Shown here one piece after another: positions 10,185 to 19,713 of a DNA stretch of 64,000 nucleotides. How positions within the stretch are numbered: the first letter of the stretch is position 1; each line of letters starts with the position of its first letter. Origin of the DNA: Mycolicibacterium baixiangningiae (lineage in GTDB: Bacteria > Actinomycetota > Actinomycetes > Mycobacteriales > Mycobacteriaceae); NCBI RefSeq assembly GCF_016313185.1, contig NZ_CP066218.1, positions 3,658,001 through 3,722,000 of the forward strand, in the 5' to 3' direction. Position numbers and translations under genes: made by a program. The notes below the pieces were generated by a model, which searched no databases, was not told the origin of the DNA, and saw only the letters and a program-made list of their open reading frames with translations.

Positions 10185-10925
10185 ATGCCGAGCATCTCTG
10201 CGACCATCACGACGCCTGACGGCGCCTGCCCCGTGACCCTTCACACGCCGAACGGCCCCGGTCCGTGGTCGGGGGTGGTGATGTACCCCGATGCCGGTGG
10301 CGTCCGGCCCACATTCCACGAGATGGCCGACCGGCTGGCCGCCTTCGGCCACGCCGTGCTGCTTCCCGACGTGTATTACCGCAGCGGCGACTGGCAGCCG
10401 TTCGACATGGGCACCGTCTTCGGCGACCAGGCCGAACGTCAGCGCCTGTTCACGATGATCAGTTCCGTCTCCCCTGAAGCAATGGCCTCCGACGCCGCCG
10501 CGTTCTTCGACTTCCTCGCCCAGCGGCCCGAGGTGCGCGGCGACCGGTTCGGGGTGTGCGGTTACTGCATGGGCGGACGGACCTCGGTGATCGTGGCGGG
10601 GCTGGTCCCGGAGCGGGTCGCCGCGGCGGGTTCCTTCCACGGCGGCGGCCTGGTCACCGACGATCCGTCGAGCCCGCACCTGCTCGCGGAGAAGATGACG
10701 GCGACGGTCTATGTGGCAGGCGCGCAGAACGACAACTCGTTCACGACCGAACAGGCCGAGACACTCGACAAGGCACTCACCGCAGCGGGGGTGCAGCACA
10801 CCGTCGAGATCTACCCCGCCGGCCACGGTTTCGCGGTTCCGGACAACGGGCCGTACGACGAGGAGGCCGCGCAGCGGCACTGGATCGCGCTGCAGGAGTT
10901 GTTCGCGAGTTCGCTGCCGAGCTAG
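10185..10925 (+). CDS. Dienelactone-hydrolase-family protein
   Basis: A 246-residue alpha/beta hydrolase. It has the dienelactone hydrolase elbow with a cysteine nucleophile ([11 protein letters not shown]), a late Asp region ([12 protein letters not shown]) and the catalytic His in [11 protein letters not shown]. Such enzymes open lactones or esters in the cytosol. The ATG at 10185 gives [13 protein letters not shown]. It is divergent from thyA, as I recall for the corresponding region of other mycobacteria. It shares the four bases CTAG at its stop with the convergent gene at 10922. The physiological substrate is unknown. Confidence 0.85.
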   Translation: MPSISATITTPDGACPVTLHTPNGPGPWSGVVMYPDAGGVRPTFHEMADRLAAFGHAVLLPDVYYRSGDWQPFDMGTVFGDQAERQRLFTMISSVSPEAMASDAAAFFDFLAQRPEVRGDRFGVCGYCMGGRTSVIVAGLVPERVAAAGSFHGGGLVTDDPSSPHLLAEKMTATVYVAGAQNDNSFTTEQAETLDKALTAAGVQHTVEIYPAGHGFAVPDNGPYDEEAAQRHWIALQELFASSLPS

Positions 10926-11377
10926 GCGGCCGCCCGGTTTCGCTTGACCTTGCCCAGCGCGCGCAGGATCCCCCGCGCGGCGTAGATCCCGGCGACGACC
11001 GTCAGCAGGATCAGCACGATGAACATCACCAGCCAGTTGGTGCGGTCGTGGCTGACGTTCCACCACACGACCGTGAACAGCACCGCGCAGACGAATCCCA
11101 CGATGTCGCGCCAGTTGCCCTCGTACGACATGGCCGCCATGCGGATCTCGCGGCTGCGCTCGGTGGTGGTGATGAGGTCGTCGATGCGCTGGTCGATGCT
11201 GCGCTTGAGGCGCTCGCGCAGTTCGGCCTGCTCGGGCGGGATGCGTTCGAGCAACTCCATGTCCTTGGCGATCATCCCGCGGACGTCGGGGCCTTTCATG
11301 CCGCCGGCTGCGATGCCGAGCAGTGCGCCGCCTGCGATGGGAGCCGCGCCCAGGGCGATCTCTGCGATACCCGGCAT
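10922..11377 (-). CDS. Conserved hypothetical membrane protein
   Basis: A 151-residue protein. There is a weakly hydrophobic N-terminus ([18 protein letters not shown]). A charged, probably coiled helical section with many E, R and D follows (residues about 35-85). Two membrane segments lie near the C-terminus ([15 protein letters not shown] and [20 protein letters not shown]). The tail is basic ([10 protein letters not shown]). I do not recognise a family. Its stop codon overlaps the stop of the convergent dienelactone hydrolase gene. Confidence 0.75.
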   Translation of the reverse strand: MPGIAEIALGAAPIAGGALLGIAAGGMKGPDVRGMIAKDMELLERIPPEQAELRERLKRSIDQRIDDLITTTERSREIRMAAMSYEGNWRDIVGFVCAVLFTVVWWNVSHDRTNWLVMFIVLILLTVVAGIYAARGILRALGKVKRNRAAA

Positions 11378-11389
11378 CTGTTCGTCCCT

Positions 11390-11590
11390 TCAGTCCATCA
11401 ACATGGCCGAGAGCTCCAGTACGTCGGCCGCCTTCTCGAGCCCTAGACCCGTCGCCAGCTTGTCTACCGCGTACACCGCACCTACCGCGGCGTTATTGCC
11501 GTGCACCCACAGTCCGTAAGGCGCCCCGCGACGTGTACCCGAGTTGGCTGGGTCACCATACGGCCTCGGCGTGCTGTGAGGAGTGTTCAT
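11390..11590 (-). pseudogene. Remnant of a flavodoxin-like gene
   Basis: A 66-codon open frame. Residues 20-51 ([20 protein letters not shown] continuing to LATGLGL) match the C-terminal half of the intact flavodoxin-like protein encoded 1 kb away at 12419-12874 (GRPFGVYLHGNEGTEGAERA and ITAGLGW). The shared frame is RGxP-aromatic-G-hydrophobic-aromatic-hydrophobic-HGN, then GA, A and GLG at matching spacing. The N-terminal flavin-binding half (VHHTPSPH-like) is absent, and the first 19 residues look unrelated. This is best read as a decayed paralogue rather than a functional small protein, although it could still be translated. Confidence 0.55.
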
Positions 11591-11637
11591 GGTGAACCGC
11601 CTGGCTGAAATTTCCCACTGCCCTTAGCATCGTGCCC

Positions 11638-12336
11638 ATGACGGTGAATTCGCCTCCAGGGCTGGCACAACTGCTCGGAGACTTGGCGATCGACCTGCAG
11701 CATGAAAGCGGCACCGAGGCCACGTTGCAGGCGATCACCGAGGGCGCGGTCACCCTCGTACCCGGGGCTTGGGGGTGCGGCATCTCGATGGTCCAGGGCC
11801 GCAAGGTCACCCCGGAGGCGCCCACCAATCCGGTCGTTGCCGAACTCGATCAGTTGCAGTCCTCGTTGGACGAGGGTCCCTGCCTGAGCGCGCTACGCGA
11901 GCAGCACACCGTGCAGCTCGAGGACATGGCCACCGAAACACGGTGGCCGCGGTTCGCCCGCGCCGCGCTGGATCGCGGCGTGGGCAGCATGCTGTCGTTT
12001 CAACTGTTCGTCATCGACGACACCCTGGGCGCGCTCAACCTCTTCGGCGATCACAGCGGAGCATTCAATGAGGAATCGCTGCTCGTCGGTGGGGTGCTGG
12101 CCCAGCACGCTTCGATAGCGATGATCGGCGCGGCGGCCGAAGCGCACTTCGGCGCTGCGTTGGCCAGCCGCGATATCATCGGCCAAGCCAAAGGTCTCCT
12201 CATGCACCGCGAAAACCTCACCGGCTTGCAGGCCTTCGCGCTGATGGTCAAAACCTCGCAGAACGCCAACATCAAGCTCGTCGAAATCGCGCGGTGGGTC
12301 GTCGAACAGCACGAGTCGAGACTCAACCGCACCTAG
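11638..12336 (+). CDS. GAF-ANTAR domain RNA-binding antiterminator
   Basis: About 232 residues. The GAF sensor domain covers residues 10-165, with the family phrase LDEGPCLSALREQHTVQLED. A C-terminal ANTAR domain follows (RDIIGQAKGLLMHRENLTGL and IKLVEIARWVVEQ). ANTAR proteins bind paired RNA hairpins and prevent transcription termination, and in actinobacteria GAF-ANTAR proteins are abundant. A GTG two codons upstream (11632) is an alternative start. It stands alone between minus-strand genes. I see no obvious paired ANTAR target hairpin next to it. Confidence 0.87.
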   Translation: MTVNSPPGLAQLLGDLAIDLQHESGTEATLQAITEGAVTLVPGAWGCGISMVQGRKVTPEAPTNPVVAELDQLQSSLDEGPCLSALREQHTVQLEDMATETRWPRFARAALDRGVGSMLSFQLFVIDDTLGALNLFGDHSGAFNEESLLVGGVLAQHASIAMIGAAAEAHFGAALASRDIIGQAKGLLMHRENLTGLQAFALMVKTSQNANIKLVEIARWVVEQHESRLNRT

Positions 12337-12418
12337 GAGTCCGCTGAATTAGCAGGCTCGGGGGCGGGCTGCAGCCGGTGGGCATCACCGAACATCTCCT
12401 CAGTGCACAGGTCCAAAC

Positions 12419-12870
12419 TCAATCCACTAGCTGAGCGGCGACCGTCGCGCCGAGGTTCCAGCATGCCTCGACGTCGGCCTTGGTCGGCTTGCCCGCCACC
12501 ACGACGGTCTTAGTAGCCTGCACCCAGCCCAGCCCGGCGGTGATGCGCGCGAGCGCGCGTTCCGCTCCTTCGGTGCCCTCGTTACCGTGGAGGTACACGC
12601 CGAACGGACGTCCACGGGTGGAATCGAGCAGCTGGTAATACGACTGGTCGAAGGCATGCTTGAGGGCACCGCTGAGGTAGCCGAGGTTCACCGGGGTGCC
12701 CAACAGATAGCCGTCGGCCTCGAGCATCTCGACCGACGAGACCGTGAGCGCCGGACGCCTAATGACCTCCACGCCCTCAATCTCAGGGTCTGTCGCCCCC
12801 GCCACCACCGCCTCGAACATCTCCTGGCAGTGCGGCGACGGTGTGTGGTGGACGATCAGCAGGGTCGCGC

Positions 12871-12874
<4 letters not shown>
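12419..12874 (-). CDS. Flavodoxin-like NAD(P)H oxidoreductase
   Basis: A 151-residue flavodoxin-fold protein. The N-terminal FMN phosphate loop is recognisable as LLIVHHTPSPHCQEMFEAV. The second FMN-contact region is GYLLGTPVNLGYLSGALKHAFD, followed by RGRPFGVYLHGNEG. Proteins of this kind are short-chain flavin oxidoreductases of uncertain physiological partner. It overlaps the upstream membrane-protein gene by ATGA, and that gene overlaps dapB in turn, so dapB, the membrane protein and this gene form one transcription unit. A decayed copy lies at 11390-11590. Confidence 0.82.
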
Positions 12875-14078
<1,204 letters not shown>

Positions 14079-14235
14079 CTAGTAGCCGACCGTCAGCGTG
14101 CCGCCGGCACTTGTGCCATCTCGGCTCCCACCCCCTTCCGGGCGGTCTTCGCTCCACAAAAAGCCGGCTCAAACCACATGCGCCACCATGGTTCCACCGT
14201 CACATTCCCGGCGGATTTGTCAGACCATCGCACTA

Positions 14236-14510
14236 GTGTTCGAGTCACGGATGGAGAGCCGTCGTCGCAGCGCTCACGCAGTCCGAAGCTGCCCGCGCCG
14301 CGCTGACCGCCCTCCCCGTCGACTCCCTGACCGTCGACCAGATCCTCGCGGTCACCGAGATGCGTGAACGCGGCCGCCGCAGCGAACTCACCATCGACCA
14401 CGCCCTGACCATCCACCTCATCCACACCGCAACCCCGAACGACATGGGCGCCACCTCGCTCAAAGAGCTCGGCCAACCGGCTCCACATCACCGCCAAAGA
14501 CGCCGTCCCT
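14236..14510 (+). pseudogene. DUF222/13E12-family gene, N-terminal fragment
   Basis: From about 14258 the plus strand reads AVVAALTQSEAARAALTALP followed by DSLTVDQILAVTEMRERGRR and ATPNDMGATSLKEL. This is the N-terminal region of DUF222/REP13E12-type proteins. After SLKEL the frame shifts (consistent with a 2-base loss near 14470) and continues as ANRLHITAKDA up to about 14503, where similarity stops. A possible GTG start at 14236 is in another frame, so the gene is broken at both ends. A second fragment of the same family, same strand, from the middle of the protein, lies at 32868-33056 beyond the catabolic island. The 465-base stretch 14070-14534 holds nothing else I can support. Confidence 0.7.
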
Positions 14511-14534
14511 GCCCTGGCGATCCATAGAGGTTCG

Positions 14535-15470
14535 TCAGCTCAACGGATCGCCAGGGGTCACGGTGCCATGGTCGTTCAGAATGAACGCGGTGAGCTTGCC
14601 TTCGTGCACCGCCTTGTCGATGCGCAATGCCACCAGAGTCTTTTGGTAGTTCCACGAGCTGAGCTCCAGCGTGAGTTGGACGACCTGGTCCCGCGTGAAA
14701 TGTTGGAAGAGATCGGCTTTGATGGCGTCAGTGATGTTCGCAGGGTCGGTCATGTACACGTCGGCGTAGCGCAGTGCGGCTTTGGTGGCCGCCGACAGGT
14801 CAGCGCCCTCGAAGTCCGACTGCATCACAAGTCGGTCCGTCGCACCATCGACCACAGGAACCCCATCCTCGACCAAGCGCAAAGAATTGCACAGATCGCA
14901 GTGGTGATACCACCCGGCCCGCAACCGGACAATCTCGCGGACGAATGCACTCAGCTCAGCATCGGGCTTCACCGTCCCCGGCGCCAGAATGGTGTCGTGC
15001 CAAAGATTATTCGCCCGAATGGGAGTCAAGACTTTGCGATCTGCCGGCCATTCCGGAAAGTCCGCGGAGAACTCAGCGTCTCCGAAGAGCCGGCGGTGCG
15101 CTACCCGAAGCCGCGTGGTCTGGTCAACGGTGTAGATGGCCTCGATGAAGCTCCGCAGGCCGGTCTTGCCGAGCTGGTCGAGAACCGGGGCCAACAGCTC
15201 TGCATCGACATCGGGAACGTAGTCGACAAATTGCTCCACGACCGCGCTCGCAGCCGCCAGGTGCCCGCCACTCACCTCAGTGCTCGTACTGGTTGCGCCC
15301 TCGGGGTCGAGTAGGGCTTCGACTTGCTGGACGATCAGTGCGAACAACTCGCTGTCAAGCGATGACGCTGATGCCCGCCAGGCCCCTTCCAGCGCAAGAT
15401 ATGCAGCAGGACTGACCGCCGCGATGGCAGGCAGATGAAATCGCTCTATGAGGTCGGAATTCAACGACAC
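14535..15470 (-). CDS. AhpD/carboxymuconolactone-decarboxylase-like protein
   Basis: A 311-residue protein. Its C-terminal half has the AhpD/CMD-type redox motif in AFVREIVRLRAGWYHHCDLC (a CxxC, CDLC), followed by NSLRLVEDG and a helical tail (LTLELSSWNYQKTLVALRID). It is clearly longer than ordinary CMD proteins (about 100-190 residues), with an extra helical N-terminal domain. I start at the GTG preceded by GAAGGAGAG, not at the upstream ATG, whose extension runs through the promoter. It has its own promoter with the island-specific palindrome (15568-15619), so it belongs to the same regulon as both main operons. A peroxidase, decarboxylase or isomerase role is possible; the substrate is unknown. 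Confidence 0.75.
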   Translation of the reverse strand: MSLNSDLIERFHLPAIAAVSPAAYLALEGAWRASASSLDSELFALIVQQVEALLDPEGATSTSTEVSGGHLAAASAVVEQFVDYVPDVDAELLAPVLDQLGKTGLRSFIEAIYTVDQTTRLRVAHRRLFGDAEFSADFPEWPADRKVLTPIRANNLWHDTILAPGTVKPDAELSAFVREIVRLRAGWYHHCDLCNSLRLVEDGVPVVDGATDRLVMQSDFEGADLSAATKAALRYADVYMTDPANITDAIKADLFQHFTRDQVVQLTLELSSWNYQKTLVALRIDKAVHEGKLTAFILNDHGTVTPGDPLS

Positions 15471-15567
15471 AGGTAACTCTCCTTCAGATGGGGCTCGTTT
15501 GGTGTTCGGGAGCTGGATCGGCGCACCATGCTGATCAATTCGGGGCAGGGCAACTCGCTCATCAAAA

Positions 15568-15619
15568 AAACTACTGCGGTCGACCACACTCGTCAACACC
15601 CTGCAGAAAACTTTTCCGC
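15568..15619 (-). promoter_or_regulatory. Promoter and palindrome of the AhpD-like gene (island regulon site 1)
   Basis: On the minus strand GCGGAAAAGTTTTCTG (15604-15619) is followed by 7 bases, then TTGACG (-35, 15591-15596), a 17-base spacer and TAGTTT (-10, 15568-15573). The core GAAAA-C-TTTTC is a perfect palindrome. The same arrangement recurs at 24520-24573 and 24589-24642. A site just upstream of -35 fits an activator, for example one of the two IclR proteins of the island; which one is inference. Confidence 0.65.
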
Positions 15620-15630
15620 TTGCGGGTCTG

Positions 15631-16470
15631 TCATGCTCGCGCGGTGAATCCGGCATCCACTGTCATCTCCAAGCCGGTGACGTACCGCGCGGCATCCGAG
15701 GCCAAGAACAGCACCGCGTTACTGACGTCCTCGGGCTGCACTAGGTCAACTGGGAGCAGATTTCCGTCGAGATTCACCGCAGCCTTGGGGTAGGCCTGAA
15801 AAAAGGCAGGTAACTCAGGGTTTTCGACCATCTGCGTCGCGACGCCGGTCGGGTGCACCGTGTTCACCCGGATCGAGTGCTCCGCTAGTTCGTTAGCAAA
15901 GGCGCGGCACAATCCAACCACACCGTGCTTGGCGGCCACGTAGTCAGCCATCGAGCGCAGGCCCCTAATCCCGGCGGTGGAACTCGTGGCGATGATGGAT
16001 CCGCCGCGCTCGCCGGAGATCATCGCGGGTACAGCAGCCTTGATGGTGTTGAAGACGCCGGTGAGATTGGTGTCGATGCAGTCCCGCCAACGCTGGAGGT
16101 CGATGTCCTGGCTCTCGAAGGGGCCAGCTCCTCCTGCTCCGCCGAGTCCGTTCGTTCCCGCATTGGCGACCACGATGTCGATTCGCCCGAACGCAGCAAA
16201 TGCTTCGTCGACCGTCGCCTGAACCTGTTCGAAGTCACGGACATCACCCTGCTTGGCGATGATTTTTCGTCCGGTGGACTCGACCAGCTGGACGGTTTCT
16301 GCCAGATCCTCCGGTGTCGACATTGAGTACGGCACGGTGTCGATCTGGCCGCACAGATCGATGGCAACGATGTTCGCACCGTGTTGGGCGAGTGTGATGG
16401 CATGCCGGCGTCCTTGCCCGCGGGCGGCGCCTGTGACGAATGCTGTTCGGCCGTCGAGGTCGAAGTTCAC
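15631..16470 (-). CDS. Mycofactocin-coupled-type short-chain dehydrogenase (carveol dehydrogenase-like)
   Basis: A 279-residue SDR. It has the NAD site TGAARGQGR and then the characteristic DLCGQIDTVPYSMSTPEDLA insertion of the subgroup whose NAD stays bound and is re-oxidised by mycofactocin. The catalytic tetrad is present (ATSSTAG serine, YVAAK). Subgroup members oxidise alicyclic and terpenoid alcohols such as carveol. The start is GTG with AAGGAG upstream. It is the last gene of the minus-strand ABC/SDR operon, 59 bases after the preceding SDR. The substrate is probably a ring alcohol derived from the imported compound (inference). The mycofactocin system itself is not in this window. 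Confidence 0.85.
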   Translation of the reverse strand: MNFDLDGRTAFVTGAARGQGRRHAITLAQHGANIVAIDLCGQIDTVPYSMSTPEDLAETVQLVESTGRKIIAKQGDVRDFEQVQATVDEAFAAFGRIDIVVANAGTNGLGGAGGAGPFESQDIDLQRWRDCIDTNLTGVFNTIKAAVPAMISGERGGSIIATSSTAGIRGLRSMADYVAAKHGVVGLCRAFANELAEHSIRVNTVHPTGVATQMVENPELPAFFQAYPKAAVNLDGNLLPVDLVQPEDVSNAVLFLASDAARYVTGLEMTVDAGFTARA

Positions 16471-16529
16471 GATTTCTCCTTAACTACATGGTTATTGGAT
16501 TGCTGATGGCTAGTCGGGCAGTACGAATG

Positions 16530-17315
16530 TCACAGGGTTCTGATCGTTCCTCCGTCGAGAATGTGTTCGGCCCCGATGATCGACGGCGCGCGGTCCGACA
16601 CCAGGAACGCCACCAGCTCGGCAACCTCGACCGGCATCGCGACGCGGCCCAGTGGAACTCCGCCGTGGCGATCCATCAGTTCCTGCTTTCCGGATTCGAG
16701 GTCTGCGCCTCGCGCATCGGCCAGTTCACGGGCGAAGTCGACGGCCATGTCGGTTTCGACGATCCCGGGAGCGACGCTGTTTACCCGCACATTGTGTTTG
16801 GCGACGTCGGTCGCCAACGCCTTGCTGTATGCCGTAAGTGCCGCTTTGCTGCACGCGTACGGCACCGACGATGACAGTGGAAGACGACGCTGGATAGAAC
16901 TGATGTGTACGACCGCTCCCCTGCCCCGCTGAATCATGGCTGGTATGAAGGCACGATCGAGCCGGGCCGCGGATAGCAGATTCGTGTGCAAGGCGAAAGT
17001 CCAGTCCTCGTCGCTCATTGCAAGCACACCACCATCGGAGAGGGTGGCGCCGCCGGCCGAATGAATGAGTGTGTCGACCTCACCGAGCCTCTCGTCCACC
17101 TGCGCCTGCAACTGCTCGGCGAAACTGACTGAGGTCACATCCCCGAGGAAGACTTCTACACCGTCGAGTTGTGTTGCGGGAAGGGATCGTCCGATCACGC
17201 CGACTGCTGCACCACTGCGAGCGAATCGCGCTGCCACACTGGCGCCGATTCCCCGCGTGCCCCCGGTGACCAGAACCGTCCGTCCGGCGAACTCGTTTTC
17301 GTCGTTACTCTGCAT
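16530..17315 (-). CDS. Short-chain dehydrogenase/reductase
   Basis: A 261-residue classical SDR. It has TGGTRGIGA as nucleotide motif, the HISS serine, and YACSK as the catalytic Tyr-Lys pair. The C-terminal family phrase is VAFLVSDRAPSIIGAEHILDGG. The start ATG giving MQSNDENEF overlaps the end of the EthD-like gene; another ATG is three codons upstream. It is one of four different SDRs in one operon, suggesting several successive oxidations or reductions of ring hydroxyls or ketones. Cofactor and substrate cannot be assigned. Confidence 0.85.
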   Translation of the reverse strand: MQSNDENEFAGRTVLVTGGTRGIGASVAARFARSGAAVGVIGRSLPATQLDGVEVFLGDVTSVSFAEQLQAQVDERLGEVDTLIHSAGGATLSDGGVLAMSDEDWTFALHTNLLSAARLDRAFIPAMIQRGRGAVVHISSIQRRLPLSSSVPYACSKAALTAYSKALATDVAKHNVRVNSVAPGIVETDMAVDFARELADARGADLESGKQELMDRHGGVPLGRVAMPVEVAELVAFLVSDRAPSIIGAEHILDGGTIRTL

Positions 17316-18147
17316 TGACCGCACCTACCGTTCGGATGAGTTCTGCTGTTGATTTGCCGCGCCGACCGTCCAGGGTGATGGCGCCGTCGTGCACGAAGGT
17401 GATGGCTTCCCGTACGGGGTACACGTGCACCGCGCTGAACAGCTCTGCTTGAGCCGTCACAGTGGTGCTGAGTTCGTCGGTGTCCAGGAGCCGACGCCAC
17501 GCCAGCATGTTCTCGCAGGAGACATGCAACGCTGCGTGATGCTGCCGTTCCGCCGGTATCCGGTTGTCCAGAGCGTCTGGTTCCCATTGGGATTCGTGAT
17601 CGTCGTAGGGCTCCAACAGGTGCCCCGATACGGTGTTCACGAAACCACTGCCGAGGAACGTGTTCACCAGCGTGTCGCGGATGAAGGACCTGAATGGGCC
17701 GGTCTCGGCGTGCGCTCGCCGACGGATGAGCACCAGCACCGACTGGCCATCGGCCGGACCGGGTGCGTCCGCCCCTACGTGTCCGGCTGAGCCCAGAGCG
17801 TAGTAGCCGTAGGTGCCGTCGAAGCAGTTGCGCTCGTCGTCTGCCAGAGCGTCGGTTCCTGTCAACCAGCGATCGAAGTCTTCGCGACTGACGAACGCGC
17901 ACTGTGCCGCACCGTCGATACGCTCGTCGTCGGGCACCGTGGTGTTCACTGAGGGTGCAGTGGTCCAGTCGTGTGATCGCGGGCTATCGAGGTGAAACTG
18001 CCGGTAGAGGTCAATTCCGGGAATCGCTGCACACATCGGCCCGTGCACGTCGGCCCAGTATCTGCTGAACAGTGAGCCGTCCAATCCTGCGCGCCTCACC
18101 ACAGGGACCAGCCGGGTGAGGTCGTGCCGGGTCTGATCACCGGGCAC
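17305..18147 (-). CDS. EthD-domain (dimeric alpha/beta barrel) protein
   Basis: A 280-residue protein. Its N-terminal part carries the EthD-type signature SRYWADVHGPMCAAIPGIDL (residues about 29-48), with the His-Gly-Pro typical of this ferredoxin-like fold. The second half (from about 140, VLVLIRRRAHAETGPFRSFI) may be a second, diverged copy of the fold. Small EthD proteins often accompany monooxygenases or cyclases and act in degradation pathways, but no single reaction is established. It overlaps both neighbouring SDR genes by about 11 bases, so translation is coupled. Confidence 0.72.
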   Translation of the reverse strand: MPGDQTRHDLTRLVPVVRRAGLDGSLFSRYWADVHGPMCAAIPGIDLYRQFHLDSPRSHDWTTAPSVNTTVPDDERIDGAAQCAFVSREDFDRWLTGTDALADDERNCFDGTYGYYALGSAGHVGADAPGPADGQSVLVLIRRRAHAETGPFRSFIRDTLVNTFLGSGFVNTVSGHLLEPYDDHESQWEPDALDNRIPAERQHHAALHVSCENMLAWRRLLDTDELSTTVTAQAELFSAVHVYPVREAITFVHDGAITLDGRRGKSTAELIRTVGAVNAE

Positions 18148-18931
18148 TTTCGGCCATCACCTCTGCTGCCTGGAAGTCGAACCCGGCGGTGAGACCACCA
18201 TCGGCGAGGACGGTGGTGGCGAAGAGTGCTGAGGACTCCGGAGAGAGCAGATACATTGCTGCATTGGCGATCTCGGTGGCCTCCAAGATGCGTCCGAGCG
18301 GGTGCCGGGCTTCGCGGGCCTGGAGGAACGAGTCCGGATCCTTGGTCGATGACAGGTGACGCTCGAACAACCCTGCCTTCGTGGGGCCGGGAGCCAGCAT
18401 GTTGAACCGGATCCCACTGCGGGCGTAGTCCAACGCAATGGTGCGGATGGCGCCTGTGAGCGCCGATTTCGATGACGAATATGCTGCCAGTTGCTGGTCG
18501 GCGAAGTGTGCAACGACGCTGGTCAGCGCCACCACCGCCGCATACTCCGCGGAATGGAGCGCAGGTAGCAGCTTCTTAAGACCCAGTACCGTCCCCAAGA
18601 CATTGATCTCCCAAATTCGGCGCCACGTCGCCAAATCGTCATTCTCGAGCAGACCCGCCTCCAATACTCCGGCGACACTGAGGAATCCCAGGGCTCCGGT
18701 CTTGTCGCGGAGCTCGGCGACGACTCGATCCCACGTGTCCTCCACGGTGACACTGCCTTTTACATGGATATAGTTGGCGAGGCCGGCCAAATCAGCCGGC
18801 GAGGCCTGTGCATCGACGCCGATGACGTGGACTCCCTGCTGTGTCAACGACACTGCGCACTGGAGTCCGATTCCACTCGAGGTTCCGGTCACGACGACCG
18901 TATCGGGCAGGTTAGTCGTCCAAGAAATCAT
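18137..18931 (-). CDS. Short-chain dehydrogenase/reductase
   Basis: A 264-residue SDR with NAD motif TGTSSGIGL, catalytic region ALTSVVAHFADQQLAAYSSS followed by K, and a C-terminal LADGGLTAGFDFQ. The usual NNAG motif is replaced by LSVAGVLEAG, which is a notable deviation in the adenine-pocket strand. The ATG start has GGATGA upstream. It is third of the enzyme genes in the ABC/SDR operon and overlaps the EthD-like gene by 11 bases. Substrate unknown. Confidence 0.83.
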   Translation of the reverse strand: MISWTTNLPDTVVVTGTSSGIGLQCAVSLTQQGVHVIGVDAQASPADLAGLANYIHVKGSVTVEDTWDRVVAELRDKTGALGFLSVAGVLEAGLLENDDLATWRRIWEINVLGTVLGLKKLLPALHSAEYAAVVALTSVVAHFADQQLAAYSSSKSALTGAIRTIALDYARSGIRFNMLAPGPTKAGLFERHLSSTKDPDSFLQAREARHPLGRILEATEIANAAMYLLSPESSALFATTVLADGGLTAGFDFQAAEVMAESAR

Positions 18932-18978
18932 GTGTCATCCTTTAGTTTGGTGTTTCAAGAAGCGATGTCGAGCTTGGG

Positions 18979-19713
18979 TCAGTGCAGCGTGTATCCGCCG
19001 TCCATGACGAGATCGGTACCAGTGACCTGACTTGACTCATCGCTGGCGAGAAATACTGCGCCATAGCCGATTTCGTACGGTTCAGCGAGCCCGAGTGGCG
19101 TCTGGGCAACTACACCCGCGGTGACATCCGGCTGCCTCTCGGTGAGCGGGGTGCGAACAATCCCGGGAATGATGCTGTTGACCCGGATCCGATCCGGGGC
19201 GTACGTCATGGCGGCATTACGGGTGATCATCCGTACAGCACCCTTACTGGCGTGGTAGCTGGCGATGCCCGCCACCGCGACGATGCCCCAGCTGGACGCG
19301 ATGTTGACGATGGACCCTTTCCCGCGAGCACGCAGGTGCGGCACTGATTCCCGGATGCCGAGCATGGGGCCGGTGACATTGACCCTCATGGTTCGCTCCC
19401 AGTCTTCGACCACGACCTCGTCCAGGGCCTGGTAGTCGATCACCGCGGCGTTGTTGACGAGGACGTCCAGCCCGCCGCCGTCGCGCACCACTCCATTCAC
19501 GGTGTCGGCCCAGGACTCTTCGGAGGTGACGTCGAGGGTCGAGAACGACTGTCGCGCCAGAAGCGGGACGCTGGGATCCTTCACGTCGGTGAGCCGGACC
19601 ATCGCACCTGCCTGGCTGAGAGCGTCCGCGATCCCGCGGCCGATGCCGTCGGCTGCCCCGGTCACGATCGCAACCTTGCCTGCAAGCCGTTCGCTTTCAA
19701 CAGTTGTGGTCAT
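18979..19713 (-). CDS. Short-chain dehydrogenase/reductase
   Basis: A 244-residue SDR with TGAADGIGR, DVLVNNAAV, NIASSWG and YHASK, and the terminal phrase VTGTDLVMDGGYTLH. All classical catalytic residues are present. Its start overlaps the permease stop (ATGA), so enzyme production is translationally linked to the transporter. The sequence resembles cyclohexanol/3-alpha-hydroxysteroid-type dehydrogenases in general layout, but that is a weak guide to the substrate. Confidence 0.86.
   Translation of the reverse strand: MTTTVESERLAGKVAIVTGAADGIGRGIADALSQAGAMVRLTDVKDPSVPLLARQSFSTLDVTSEESWADTVNGVVRDGGGLDVLVNNAAVIDYQALDEVVVEDWERTMRVNVTGPMLGIRESVPHLRARGKGSIVNIASSWGIVAVAGIASYHASKGAVRMITRNAAMTYAPDRIRVNSIIPGIVRTPLTERQPDVTAGVVAQTPLGLAEPYEIGYGAVFLASDESSQVTGTDLVMDGGYTLH

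Noticed and set aside
10143..11066. Upstream extension of thyA to a 574-residue protein
   Set aside because: The extension is antisense to the dienelactone hydrolase and the homologous protein is about 263-266 residues.
14093..14497. Minus-strand 134-codon open frame upstream of dapB
   Set aside because: It runs antisense through the recognisable DUF222 remnant, which explains the sequence better.
15471..15656. Longer N-terminus for the AhpD-like protein
   Set aside because: The extension would cover the promoter and palindrome at 15568-15619, and a good ribosome site (GAAGGAGAG) precedes the internal GTG.
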